From contig VXPI01000161.1 in the NCBI GenBank assembly GCA_009839585.1, forward strand, positions 1 through 6,891: a DNA stretch of 6,891 nucleotides, read 5' to 3'. Positions 1 through 6,802 of this stretch are shown here, one piece after another (position 1 is the first letter of the stretch; every line of letters begins with the position of its first letter). Position numbers and translations under genes: made by a program. The DNA is from Gammaproteobacteria bacterium (GTDB taxonomy: Bacteria > Pseudomonadota > Gammaproteobacteria > Arenicellales > Poriferihabitantaceae). The notes below the pieces were generated by a model. The model was given only the letters and a program-made list of their open reading frames with translations. It was not told where the DNA came from and searched no databases.

Positions 1-53
1 TCCTGAAGCACTTGACTAAGTCTATCTGCCATTCGGGTGTCCGATATTTGCAT
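1..53 (-). CDS. Possible 5' end of a further gene, cut by the window edge
   Basis: An ATG at 53-51 on the minus strand opens a frame that stays open to the window edge, giving MQISDTRMADRLSQVLQ (17 codons). An in-frame TGA lies just upstream (12-10 codon-bases before the ATG), so the frame cannot start earlier, and a second in-frame ATG at 32 is an alternative start. It follows the mutase-NUDIX gene on the same strand after a gap of about 150 bases. There is no clear ribosome binding site, and the visible residues are too few to name a family. Seventeen open codons could arise by chance, so this is a tentative call based on strand agreement and position only. Confidence 0.3.
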   Translation of the reverse strand, partial: MQISDTRMADRLSQVLQ

Positions 54-87
54 ATTACAGGATCAAGCCGCATTCGATATATCCCGT

Positions 88-103
88 TAGCCATCTAGCC
101 ATC
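88..103. repeat. 8-base perfect tandem duplication in the intergenic gap
   Basis: TAGCCATC occurs twice head to tail (88-95 and 96-103). It lies in the non-coding stretch between the mutase-NUDIX stop and the possible next gene. It is probably a small slippage duplication; a tandem binding site cannot be excluded but nothing else supports one. Confidence 0.5.
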
Positions 104-141
104 AGGATCCCCGCGACTTTGGTCAGTTAGTCAGTATAAAC

Positions 142-189
142 AGTACGCATGGTACTTAATGCATACAGCAAACATGCTATGCAGGTTAA
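142..189. other. Two adjacent imperfect hairpins downstream of the mutase-NUDIX stop
   Basis: The first inverted repeat is AGTAC (142-146) with GTACT (152-156) around a 5-base loop. The second is larger: TTAATGCAT (156-164), a 2-base bulge, AGCA (167-170), loop AACA, TGCT (175-178), ATGCA (179-183), a 2-base bulge, TTAA (186-189). The two share base 156. They begin 16 bases past the stop codon of the minus-strand gene, a position suited to transcript-end or mRNA-stabilising structure. There is no following run of U on the minus-strand RNA and the stems are AT-rich and short, so this is not a canonical intrinsic terminator. The non-coding gap 54-204 otherwise shows nothing I can name. Confidence 0.4.
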
Positions 190-204
190 GTTCCGGACAA
201 GAGA

Positions 205-2358
205 TCAGTCCTTGCCCGATGCCATCAGAAACATGGTCGTGATGGTCTTGGCATCTATAATTTCTCCTCGCCTGATCATGTCCTCAATTTTCTCGATTTC
301 GAGCCAGTGAGGTTCCAGAATTTCATGTGCTTCAAGCGATTGTTCTCCGGCATGCAAATGACTCGCTTTATAGGCATGCATGTATTCATCGGAATATCCG
401 GGTGAGGTGTAAAACGAACCCAGCATCTCCCATTGATCGGCACTATACCCGGTCTCCTCCTGAAGTTCCCGCCGGGCAGTTTCATCAGGCGTTTCAGGAA
501 ATTCAATGCCACCGGCTGGCAATTCCCAGATCCAGTCGGATGCAGCCGGGCGATATTGTCGGATCAGGCAGACCCTGTTTTGCCTGTCAACGGCCGCAAT
601 TACAGCGCTACCGGGATGTCGGATAATCTCCATGGTGACCCATTCAGCATCGTCTTCACTGGGCTTGAACGACTCTAGACCGAGACTCGCCACTCTGCCG
701 CTATACAAGGTGCGCCGGAGTGGTTCTTTCGGAAAGTGAATCAGCGATGCCTCATAGTCGTGAGGTGCCCTGAAACCCAGCAGGTTAAACAGGGTTGCTG
801 CTACATTGGCCAGACCACCCTCAACCCCGCTTTGCAAGCCATAGGCATAATCATTGCTTGAATCAGCGATTACGAACGGCACGGGATTGAGGGAATGTGA
901 AGTCTTGGGCATGCGCTTGCCTTCACGTTCGGTGAACATCTCTTCGGCATTGCCATGATCTGCGGTGAATACCAGAACCCCCTTGAGGGCATCGACAGCC
1001 TCAAGCAAACGCCCGAGACATGCATCAACAGATTCCAGGGACTGAACCGTTGCCTCGATATTGCCGGTATGCCCAACCATATCCCCATTGGCAAAGTTGA
1101 TACGGCCAAAACGATATTTCCCTGATATCAGCAGTTCTATGGTAGCGTCCGTGATTTCCCTGGACTTCATGTCGGGAGCCTGGTCAAACGGCAGATTGTC
1201 TGACGGGATTTCGATATACGTCTCAAGCGTCTCGTCGATATAGCCGGATCGATTGCCGTTCCAGAAATAGGTAACATGTCCAAATTTCTGGGTTTCGCTA
1301 ACCGCAAAACTGGGAACCTTTTTGGCGCACAGGTATTCCCCCATGGTGCGCTCAATGACTGGAGGCTGAACCAGGTAATTTCGAGGTATCTTTAGGTCGC
1401 CATCGTATTGAAGCATGCCACAGAAGTAGATATCGGGAAAGTTTCCTCGTTCAAAGTGCTCGAATTTTGCGTCGTCAAGCGCAGACGAAATCTCCATAGC
1501 CCGGTCTCCCCGAAAATTGAACAGTACCACCGCATCACCGTCCTGCATCTTCCCAACAGGTTGCCCGTTCCCAGTTACTACAAATGGGGCAAGATACTGA
1601 TCGGTAATCCCGGGGTCAGTTGCGTACTGCCTTTCTACTTCATCGATTGCATCGGTAACCAGATGGCCGGTTTCATCTACGCATCCATGAACATGTGCAT
1701 TGAAGCCTCGATGGACCATATTCCAGTCGGCTTGGTAGCGATCCATGGTGATTCGCATACGCCCACCACCGCTTGCGATGCGATAGCCGGCATCGGCAGT
1801 CTGGTTTATTTGGTCAAGTTTTGACTGAAGGATCCTGAGATACTGGGGCGCTGAACGGGGATCGACATCACGTCCATCCAGTAGTGCATGTACGCACACT
1901 GATCGGATGCCTGCATCATGGCTTTGATCCAGAATTCGAAGCAGGTGGCGGATGTTGGAGTGCACATTGCCGTCGGAGACGAGTCCGATAAAATGCACAG
2001 TCCCACCGGCCAATCCTCGTTCTCGAACGGTCTTCCACACATCCGATTCAAACAGGGATCCGGAATCAATAGCAGAGTCTACAAGCTTTGCACCTTGGTC
2101 AAAAATGCGCCCACCTCCCAGGGTGTTATGCCCGACTTCGCTATTGCCCATATCCGAGTTTGAAGGCAAGCCCACCCATTCGCCGTGTGCATTGAGCTTG
2201 GTGCTCATCGGACTTGCAAGCAATCGATCAATATTGGGGGTATGGGCCAACGACAGGGCATTCGCTGCGCCGGGTTCTGCCAGCCCGACACCATCGGCAA
2301 TAACCAATAGAACCGGACCGGGCCGCCCTTGGAAACTGATTAGTCGTTCGAGAATCAT
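205..2358 (-). CDS. gpmI: Cofactor-independent phosphoglycerate mutase fused to a NUDIX (ADP-ribose pyrophosphatase-like) hydrolase
   Basis: A 717-residue two-domain protein, probably cytosolic. Residues about 1-541 form a complete 2,3-bisphosphoglycerate-independent phosphoglycerate mutase, which interconverts 3- and 2-phosphoglycerate in glycolysis and gluconeogenesis through a phosphoserine and two Mn/metal ions. Visible sites are D22 (ADGVG), nucleophile S73 (MGNSEVGH), DGRD at 161-164, RGDR at 283-286, K358 (ETQKFGH), D426 and H430 (NGDMVGH), D467 and H468 (TADHGN) and H488 (TSHS). Motifs GGGRM (197-201) with TMDRYQADW (204-212), and FWNGNRSGY (365-373), match the long plant/trypanosomatid form rather than the common short bacterial form. 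After a linker of about 10 residues, residues about 551-717 form a complete NUDIX domain. It starts YSGRV, carries RQYRP (600-604) and ELPAGG (612-617), and has an intact NUDIX box G616-x5-E622-x7-REL-x-EE-x-GY638, followed by SPGYSDE (652-658). This pattern is typical of ADP-ribose/ADP-sugar pyrophosphatases; the exact substrate is inferred. The ATG start lies 2 bases after the rdgB stop, implying co-translation. All key residues of both halves are present, so both activities are plausible. A lost stop codon between two formerly separate genes would explain the layout. Confidence 0.93.
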   Translation of the reverse strand: MILERLISFQGRPGPVLLVIADGVGLAEPGAANALSLAHTPNIDRLLASPMSTKLNAHGEWVGLPSNSDMGNSEVGHNTLGGGRIFDQGAKLVDSAIDSGSLFESDVWKTVRERGLAGGTVHFIGLVSDGNVHSNIRHLLRILDQSHDAGIRSVCVHALLDGRDVDPRSAPQYLRILQSKLDQINQTADAGYRIASGGGRMRITMDRYQADWNMVHRGFNAHVHGCVDETGHLVTDAIDEVERQYATDPGITDQYLAPFVVTGNGQPVGKMQDGDAVVLFNFRGDRAMEISSALDDAKFEHFERGNFPDIYFCGMLQYDGDLKIPRNYLVQPPVIERTMGEYLCAKKVPSFAVSETQKFGHVTYFWNGNRSGYIDETLETYIEIPSDNLPFDQAPDMKSREITDATIELLISGKYRFGRINFANGDMVGHTGNIEATVQSLESVDACLGRLLEAVDALKGVLVFTADHGNAEEMFTEREGKRMPKTSHSLNPVPFVIADSSNDYAYGLQSGVEGGLANVAATLFNLLGFRAPHDYEASLIHFPKEPLRRTLYSGRVASLGLESFKPSEDDAEWVTMEIIRHPGSAVIAAVDRQNRVCLIRQYRPAASDWIWELPAGGIEFPETPDETARRELQEETGYSADQWEMLGSFYTSPGYSDEYMHAYKASHLHAGEQSLEAHEILEPHWLEIEKIEDMIRRGEIIDAKTITTMFLMASGKD

Positions 2359-2360
2359 GG

Positions 2361-3005
2361 TTATGCTCTGGTGTTCTGGCCGGAGGAGGTGGCAAGGATA
2401 TCCGTATGGTGGAGTTTTGCCTTGAATTGTTCAAGGGCCTTGGCACGGTGACTGATCCTGTTTTTGATTTCCGGCTTAAGCTGGGCAGCCGTGCACCGGT
2501 ATTCGGGCAGATAAAACACCGGATCATATCCAAATCCGTTTTCTCCGGAAGGGGTTGTGGCAATTTCCCCCTGCCAGGAATCGGAAAATATCAGTGGCTG
2601 CTCATCCTCAAAGTGCCGGACCACTGCAATCACACAATGGAATCTTGCCCTCCGGGAGGACTGGTCAACACCATTCATCTCATTGAGAAGTTTTTTAACG
2701 TTCTGGTGGTCGGTGGCATGGAGACCGGCATATCGAGCAGAATAGACTCCAGGCGCCCCATCGAGACAATCAACCGACAATCCTGAATCATCCGCAATAG
2801 TCGGCAGGTTTGCATGTCGACTGGCGGTGCGGGCCTTGAGCAGCGCGTTTTCTTCAAAAGTGGATCCCGTTTCTTCAGGCTCCGGGATACCGAGTTCGGA
2901 CATTGGTCGGACGAGGAATGAAGGGCATTCCAGAATTTGGGTAAATTCGCGAATTTTCCCTCGATTGCCAGACGCAACAACAATTTCCATTAAGGGCTGA
3001 CTCAC
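2361..3005 (-). CDS. rdgB: RdgB/HAM1 family XTP/dITP (non-canonical purine NTP) pyrophosphatase
   Basis: Hydrolyses dITP, ITP and XTP to the monophosphate and pyrophosphate, keeping deaminated purines out of DNA and RNA; a cytosolic homodimer in known members. Family motifs appear in order: SGNRGKIREF (12-21, nucleotide-binding start), ETGSTFEENA (45-54), ADDSGL (71-76, containing the catalytic aspartate pair D72/D73), GAPGVYSARYAG (83-94), FGYDP (158-162) and SHRAKAL (185-191). Length is normal for the family. The longest frame starts at a GTG (3005), but an in-frame ATG at 2990 gives MEIVVASGN, which is how family members normally begin, so a 209-residue product from 2990 is at least as likely. 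The gene sits 9 bases after the rph stop (GTG start) and 2 bases before the mutase-NUDIX start. The rph-rdgB pairing is common in Gammaproteobacteria and supports the identification. The last 15 or so residues (TSSGQNTRA end) are a polar extension beyond the conserved fold. Confidence 0.95.
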   Translation of the reverse strand: MSQPLMEIVVASGNRGKIREFTQILECPSFLVRPMSELGIPEPEETGSTFEENALLKARTASRHANLPTIADDSGLSVDCLDGAPGVYSARYAGLHATDHQNVKKLLNEMNGVDQSSRRARFHCVIAVVRHFEDEQPLIFSDSWQGEIATTPSGENGFGYDPVFYLPEYRCTAAQLKPEIKNRISHRAKALEQFKAKLHHTDILATSSGQNTRA

Positions 3006-3014
3006 GGTCTGTTG

Positions 3015-3746
3015 TCAGGTGTTGTGTGGCTGTTCAAGTGCCTGTCGTTGATATTCAAGCAGTTTTTGACAGGCGGTACCTGCCTGACTTAGCATAGTGT
3101 CGACTTGCTCTTTACTGAACGGGGCTTTTTCAGCCGTTCCCTGAATCTCAATAAAGCGCCCACTGTTATCCATGACTATGTTCATGTCGGTATCGGCCTG
3201 GCTGTCTTCGGCATAATCCAGGTCGGTAATGACAATCCCCTTGTAGATGCCGACCGAGACGGAAGCGATCGCACAAAGCATTGGGTCTTCGGTAATCATT
3301 TCATCTTTCAGCATCCGGTTGACTGCGTCGACAACGGCAACATAGCCGCCGGTAATGGCCGCAGTTCGAGTTCCTCCGTCTGCCTGTATTACATCACAGT
3401 CAACGGTAATGGTTCTCTCGCCAAGCATCTTCATATTGACAGCGGTGCGCAATGATCTACCGATCAGGCGCTGAATTTCAAGGGTGCGTCCGGTTTGCTT
3501 GCCGCGGGATGCTTCACGCATGGTCCGCTCGCTGGTCGACCGGGGAAGTAGGCCATACTCGGCCGTGATCCACCCTCGCTTTGAATTTCTGAGAAAGGGC
3601 GGAACGCGGTTCTCAATCGTTGCATTGCACAAAATACGTGTATTGCCAAATTCGATTAATACCGAACCTTCTGCGTACCGGGTATAGCCTCGAGTAATAT
3701 TGATGGATCGCAGTTCATCGGGTTGACGGTTGCTGGGTCGGCTCAT
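3015..3746 (-). CDS. rph: Ribonuclease PH (tRNA nucleotidyltransferase)
   Basis: A phosphorolytic 3'-to-5' exoribonuclease that trims the 3' end of tRNA precursors and other stable RNAs, releasing nucleoside diphosphates; family members form a hexameric ring in the cytosol. At 243 residues it is full length. It aligns end to end with the remembered E. coli protein: [15 protein letters not shown] (20-34), [14 protein letters not shown] (58-71), [15 protein letters not shown] (86-100, with R87 a phosphate-contact position), [14 protein letters not shown] (116-129, with the phosphate-binding GTR at 125-127), [10 protein letters not shown] (180-189, metal-site aspartates) and IQGTAE (201-206). 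No key residue is missing and no frameshift is seen. The ATG start at 3746 lies 30 bases after the acetyltransferase stop; there is no strong ribosome binding site. It is followed after 9 bases by rdgB, a conserved neighbour in many proteobacteria. Confidence 0.97.
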   Translation of the reverse strand: MSRPSNRQPDELRSINITRGYTRYAEGSVLIEFGNTRILCNATIENRVPPFLRNSKRGWITAEYGLLPRSTSERTMREASRGKQTGRTLEIQRLIGRSLRTAVNMKMLGERTITVDCDVIQADGGTRTAAITGGYVAVVDAVNRMLKDEMITEDPMLCAIASVSVGIYKGIVITDLDYAEDSQADTDMNIVMDNSGRFIEIQGTAEKAPFSKEQVDTMLSQAGTACQKLLEYQRQALEQPHNT

Positions 3747-3776
3747 GGTCAGAGTTCTGTAGAGTGTGGAGGCGGA

Positions 3777-4328
3777 TTATATATCGGAGTCGGAATCACT
3801 CGCTCTATGATTTTTCGTTATCTTCATTTCGTACATTGCAATACTGTGATAGGTATTGAATTTCCAGCCAGCCTCACTGAGTAGCCCACATTCCGTAAAC
3901 CCCAGCTTTTCGTGCAAGCGGATTGACGCCGGGTTGGGCAAGGTAATGATCGCAAAAGCACGATGCAGGTCAGTGAGTTGAATCCGGGCGAAGAGTTCAC
4001 GGTAGAGTGCTTCGCCAATTCCACGACGAGACATATCCTGTTTGACATAGACCGTAGTCTCCGTGGACCGGTCATAGGCATTTTTTGGGCGAAAAAACGT
4101 GTTATAGATGAAGCCCGCAATCTCTCCTTCGATTTCAGCAATCAGCAGGTGGTATGGGCAATTTTCCTGATTGAAACTGCCGGCCCACTGAATACGCTTG
4201 TCCAGACTCCAGGGTTGGGTATCAAAGTTTATCGAAGTGTGCTCGATATACCAGTTGGCTATATCATTGATAGCTGGCGCATGATCAATAGCCGCCGGCC
4301 TGATCAATGGTTCACTGGCATCTTTCAA
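3777..4328 (-). CDS. GNAT N-acetyltransferase, phosphinothricin/methionine-sulfoximine acetyltransferase-like
   Basis: Transfers an acetyl group from acetyl-CoA to the amine of a small molecule. Residues 8-20 (LIRPAAIDHAPAI) and the region through 70 match the N-terminal strand-helix of the family. FFRPKNAYDRSTETTVYV (78-95) is the signature preceding the acetyl-CoA loop, which reads RGIGEA (102-107, RxxGxA). LPNPASIRLHEKLGF (130-144) is the second cofactor/substrate motif. Relatives acetylate phosphinothricin or methionine sulfoximine/sulfone; the true substrate here is unknown. Translation appears to start at a TTG (4328-4326) that overlaps the agmatinase TGA (4327-4325), so coupling to that gene is likely; another in-frame TTG lies at codon 8. 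Such tight linkage hints that the substrate could be an amine related to agmatine or putrescine, but this is inference. The C-terminus ends in an acidic Ser-Asp repeat (SDSDSDI) beyond the fold. Confidence 0.88.
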   Translation of the reverse strand: MKDASEPLIRPAAIDHAPAINDIANWYIEHTSINFDTQPWSLDKRIQWAGSFNQENCPYHLLIAEIEGEIAGFIYNTFFRPKNAYDRSTETTVYVKQDMSRRGIGEALYRELFARIQLTDLHRAFAIITLPNPASIRLHEKLGFTECGLLSEAGWKFNTYHSIAMYEMKITKNHRASDSDSDI

Positions 4329-5287
4329 GATGGGCGGCAGACAATCAGGTTGATCATCTCGAAAACGATCGTGGCGGCAGCCAGCGAAGTTAATTCGGCA
4401 TGATCGTAGCCGGGGCTTACTTCGACCACATCGCCTCCCACCAGGTTTACACCCGCGAGTCCTCTCAGAATGTTCACAAGTTCCCGGGTCGTAAGTCCTG
4501 CAATTTCCGGGGTGCCAGTACCCGGCGCATGGGCTGGGTCGAGAACATCAATGTCAATCGACAGGTAAAGCGGGCAATCGCCAACTCGTTTACGAATCCG
4601 GTCGGCCACATGGTCCGGTCCAAATTTTTCCAGCTCATCGCAATGGATGATCTTGAATCCGAGTTCTTCATCATTTTTCAGATCTTCCGAACTGTAGAGG
4701 GGACCACGGATACCGACATGCATGGATGAGTCATCCATGAACAATCCCTCTTCGGCAGCACGCCGAAAGGGTGTGCCATGGGTATATGGCGCACTAAAAT
4801 AGGTATCCCATGTATCCAGATGTGCATCAAAGTGCACCAGGGCAACGGGTCCATTCAGGCGTTGATTAATGGCCCGTAATAGTGGAACTGCAATGGTGTG
4901 ATCACCGCCCATGCAAATCAGGGATTCGCATTGCTGGTGAACTTCGGTTGCGGTTTTTTCGATCTGGTCAATCGCTTCGTTAATGTTGTAGGGACTGCAG
5001 GCTACATCGCCGGCATCTGCTGCTTGCAGGGACTTGAACGGTTCCGTCTGGTAATTCGGATGAAAGTTGTAGCGAAGGTGGCGCGAAGCCTGGCGGATCG
5101 CACCGGGCCCAAAACGTGCACCGGGCCGATAACTGGTGCCAGAATCAAACGGTACGCCCAGAATGGCAATATCGCAGGTCCCGACATCCCTGAGCTCAGG
5201 AAGCCTGCAGAATGTGGATGGGCCAGCATATCGTGGCACAACCGTCCCGCTTACCGGTTCTATGGGTTTTGGCTTGTGGTCAGACAT
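4325..5287 (-). CDS. speB: Agmatinase-family ureohydrolase (agmatinase or related guanidino-acid hydrolase)
   Basis: A binuclear manganese enzyme of the arginase/agmatinase superfamily; agmatinase releases urea from agmatine to give putrescine, the step after arginine decarboxylase in polyamine synthesis. The metal ligands are all present: H130 in GGDHT (127-131), D154, H156 and D158 in FDAHLD (153-158), and D245 and D247 in SIDIDVLDP (243-251). GVPFDSGTSYRPGARFGP (44-61) and the substrate-loop motif YTHGTPFRRAAEEG (168-181) fit the bacterial agmatinase/guanidinobutyrase group, as do GTGTPE (256-261) and VEVSPGYDHAE (288-298). At 320 residues the length is normal. Guanidinobutyrase and guanidinopropionase share these motifs, so the substrate is not fixed by sequence; no arginine decarboxylase is in the window. 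The start is ATG at 5287, 66 bases after the decarboxylase stop, without a strong ribosome binding site. Its stop overlaps the acetyltransferase start. Confidence 0.9.
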   Translation of the reverse strand: MSDHKPKPIEPVSGTVVPRYAGPSTFCRLPELRDVGTCDIAILGVPFDSGTSYRPGARFGPGAIRQASRHLRYNFHPNYQTEPFKSLQAADAGDVACSPYNINEAIDQIEKTATEVHQQCESLICMGGDHTIAVPLLRAINQRLNGPVALVHFDAHLDTWDTYFSAPYTHGTPFRRAAEEGLFMDDSSMHVGIRGPLYSSEDLKNDEELGFKIIHCDELEKFGPDHVADRIRKRVGDCPLYLSIDIDVLDPAHAPGTGTPEIAGLTTRELVNILRGLAGVNLVGGDVVEVSPGYDHAELTSLAAATIVFEMINLIVCRPS

Positions 5288-5353
5288 ATCGGCAAGTCAG
5301 GCGCTGTAAATGCCTCGTCAGTCCACCATGGAATGGATGGTATTGGATCATGT

Positions 5354-6754
5354 CTATTGTATGAGTTCCCTAATCCCGGCAGAATACCGGATTTCATGGT
5401 CGGAGAGGTATCGCAGGCGATTTTCCTCATACTCTCTAATCTTGTATTGGTATCTTACCATTATTCCGAAGGATTGGTGCATTCCCGGGTTCAGGTGGTC
5501 TCCAAGCCAGTGAATCCGGTCGATGGTGGCGCCGTTGGACAAATGGAAGTCGGCAATTGTATTCATTGCCTTATGTCCGTTCTTTTCGTTAATCAGGTAG
5601 CCTACACACAATCTGGTTAGCAAGTGCTGAAATAACTTGCTGGATTCGAGTATTTCATGCTCTGATTCACGCGAACCAATCTTGAAAAGTTCGTTGAGCT
5701 CGTCGACTTCTTCCCGAGTCATTTTGACAGTGGATTCCGGACTGGAGAGTAGTGCCTTCACGTAATCCCTGAATCCGGGCAAGGGAGCAAGCGCCAAACA
5801 GTTCTCCAGCTCACCAAAGTAGGAGTCGAGATTGGACAGCAGACGGTCAACAAGCAGGCTCTCAAGTCCCAAGTCTTCCAGGCCACTCGCCACATTGGAG
5901 ATCGAGTAGATTATCGCATTGTCTTTCCCTTCCGATTCGGTTGCGGATAGATGGTCATCATACAGGTCATGAATATTGTCCGGTATTTCACTGACCCTGG
6001 CGACCAGAACGAAGACTAAGGGAGTATCGATCAGGTCACTGTGAAACAAGGCAAAACAATGGTGATTCCCCTCAAGTCGGTTCTGGAGCTGCTGGGATGT
6101 GTGAGTTTGATGCAGTGCTTGATAATCGACCAGCATTTCGATTAGGTCAGGCTGCCCTGACACACCGAGTTCCCGGATACTCAGCGATTTGGGATGGAAT
6201 TCCTGGGCGAGTAATTCATGCAGGACGCTTTCCAGGTTGTCCAAGTCATCCGGGTGGTTGTCAAAGGAGAGTAGACCAGAACGCAATCGGATCAGGAATT
6301 CGAGTCCAGCGGGTGTTTGCTGGATATGTTGCAGAAGCTTCTCCCACGGGGACCGCATAAGTCTGCGAATTTGCTTCAGCAGGTCCCTGCGATGCGTCGA
6401 GAGATATTCAAGCATCCGGTCATGCAGCGTCTCTTCATCAATGTCAAATTGACTGACCAGCACCTGCATCCAGAGTCGCTGATCAGACTGCCCCAGATCA
6501 AGATAGCCTTCGATGATTGATTTCAGTTGTTTCTGATCGATGGACGCTGCATGTCGATTTGCCAGACTCTTCTCGATTAAGTTGATTTGGGATGCCAGCG
6601 CATCATTGATGTTTAGGGTAGTCAGGTCTCGCGAGTCCGGAGATCTGGCTGGTTTGCCGCTAGGACGAATTCGCCCGAGAAGAAGGCCAAAGGCCCGTCT
6701 AAACAGGGATTGCTTGTTATGCGGTTCAATCATGTCATGCAGGGAAAAAATCAA
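5354..6754 (-). CDS. Divergent malonyl-CoA decarboxylase family protein with alanine at the catalytic serine position
   Basis: The family converts malonyl-CoA to acetyl-CoA and CO2, using a helical N-terminal domain and a C-terminal domain of GNAT fold. This 466-residue protein shows the family layout: a helical region about 50-190 (RLMRSPWEKLLQHI at 131-144), a CoA-domain start CFALFHSDLIDTPLVFVLVA (233-252), YSISN with GLEDLG (283-296), LAPLPGF (322-328), ADFHLSNGA (401-409) and SFGIMVRYQY (428-437). I aligned it from memory with human MCD. The catalytic histidine (human H423) is H404 and the tyrosine (human Y456) is Y437. The catalytic serine (human S329, in LSPIPGF) falls on A323, codon GCT at 5788-5786. 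The alignment from H404 to Y437 needs no gap, so the family assignment is solid although overall similarity is modest. The frame starts at a TTG (6754) with GGGG about 5 bases upstream; an in-frame ATG at 6733 (MIEPHN) is an alternative. No malonyl-CoA synthetase or malonate transporter is adjacent. It may be an impaired, altered or regulatory member of the family. Confidence 0.85.
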   Translation of the reverse strand: MIFSLHDMIEPHNKQSLFRRAFGLLLGRIRPSGKPARSPDSRDLTTLNINDALASQINLIEKSLANRHAASIDQKQLKSIIEGYLDLGQSDQRLWMQVLVSQFDIDEETLHDRMLEYLSTHRRDLLKQIRRLMRSPWEKLLQHIQQTPAGLEFLIRLRSGLLSFDNHPDDLDNLESVLHELLAQEFHPKSLSIRELGVSGQPDLIEMLVDYQALHQTHTSQQLQNRLEGNHHCFALFHSDLIDTPLVFVLVARVSEIPDNIHDLYDDHLSATESEGKDNAIIYSISNVASGLEDLGLESLLVDRLLSNLDSYFGELENCLALAPLPGFRDYVKALLSSPESTVKMTREEVDELNELFKIGSRESEHEILESSKLFQHLLTRLCVGYLINEKNGHKAMNTIADFHLSNGATIDRIHWLGDHLNPGMHQSFGIMVRYQYKIREYEENRLRYLSDHEIRYSAGIRELIQ

Positions 6755-6802
6755 AAAGCCCCATTTTCAAAAATGCATATTCGCCCGGAATGCCTGGTTC
6801 CA

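Noticed and set aside
122..135. GTCAGT repeated twice, 2 bases apart
   Set aside because: Six-base repeats this close are common by chance, and there is no further copy.
133..138. Minus-strand TATACT as a -10 promoter element for the frame at 53
   Set aside because: No hexamer resembling TTGACA occurs at 16-18 bases upstream, and the extended -10 TG is one base out of place.
2380..2408. GGAGGAGGT followed by ATG on the plus strand, resembling a ribosome binding site and start
   Set aside because: The spacing to the ATG (about 17 bases) is too long, and the sequence is the reverse complement of rdgB 3'-end codons.
1952..2425. 157-codon plus-strand open frame opposite the mutase start
   Set aside because: It mirrors conserved mutase codons on the other strand and has low-complexity Pro/Ser/Arg composition typical of a shadow frame.
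4898..5620. 240-codon plus-strand open frame spanning the agmatinase/decarboxylase boundary
   Set aside because: It is antisense to two genes with clear family motifs, its translation shows no recognisable domain, and it has no convincing ribosome binding site.
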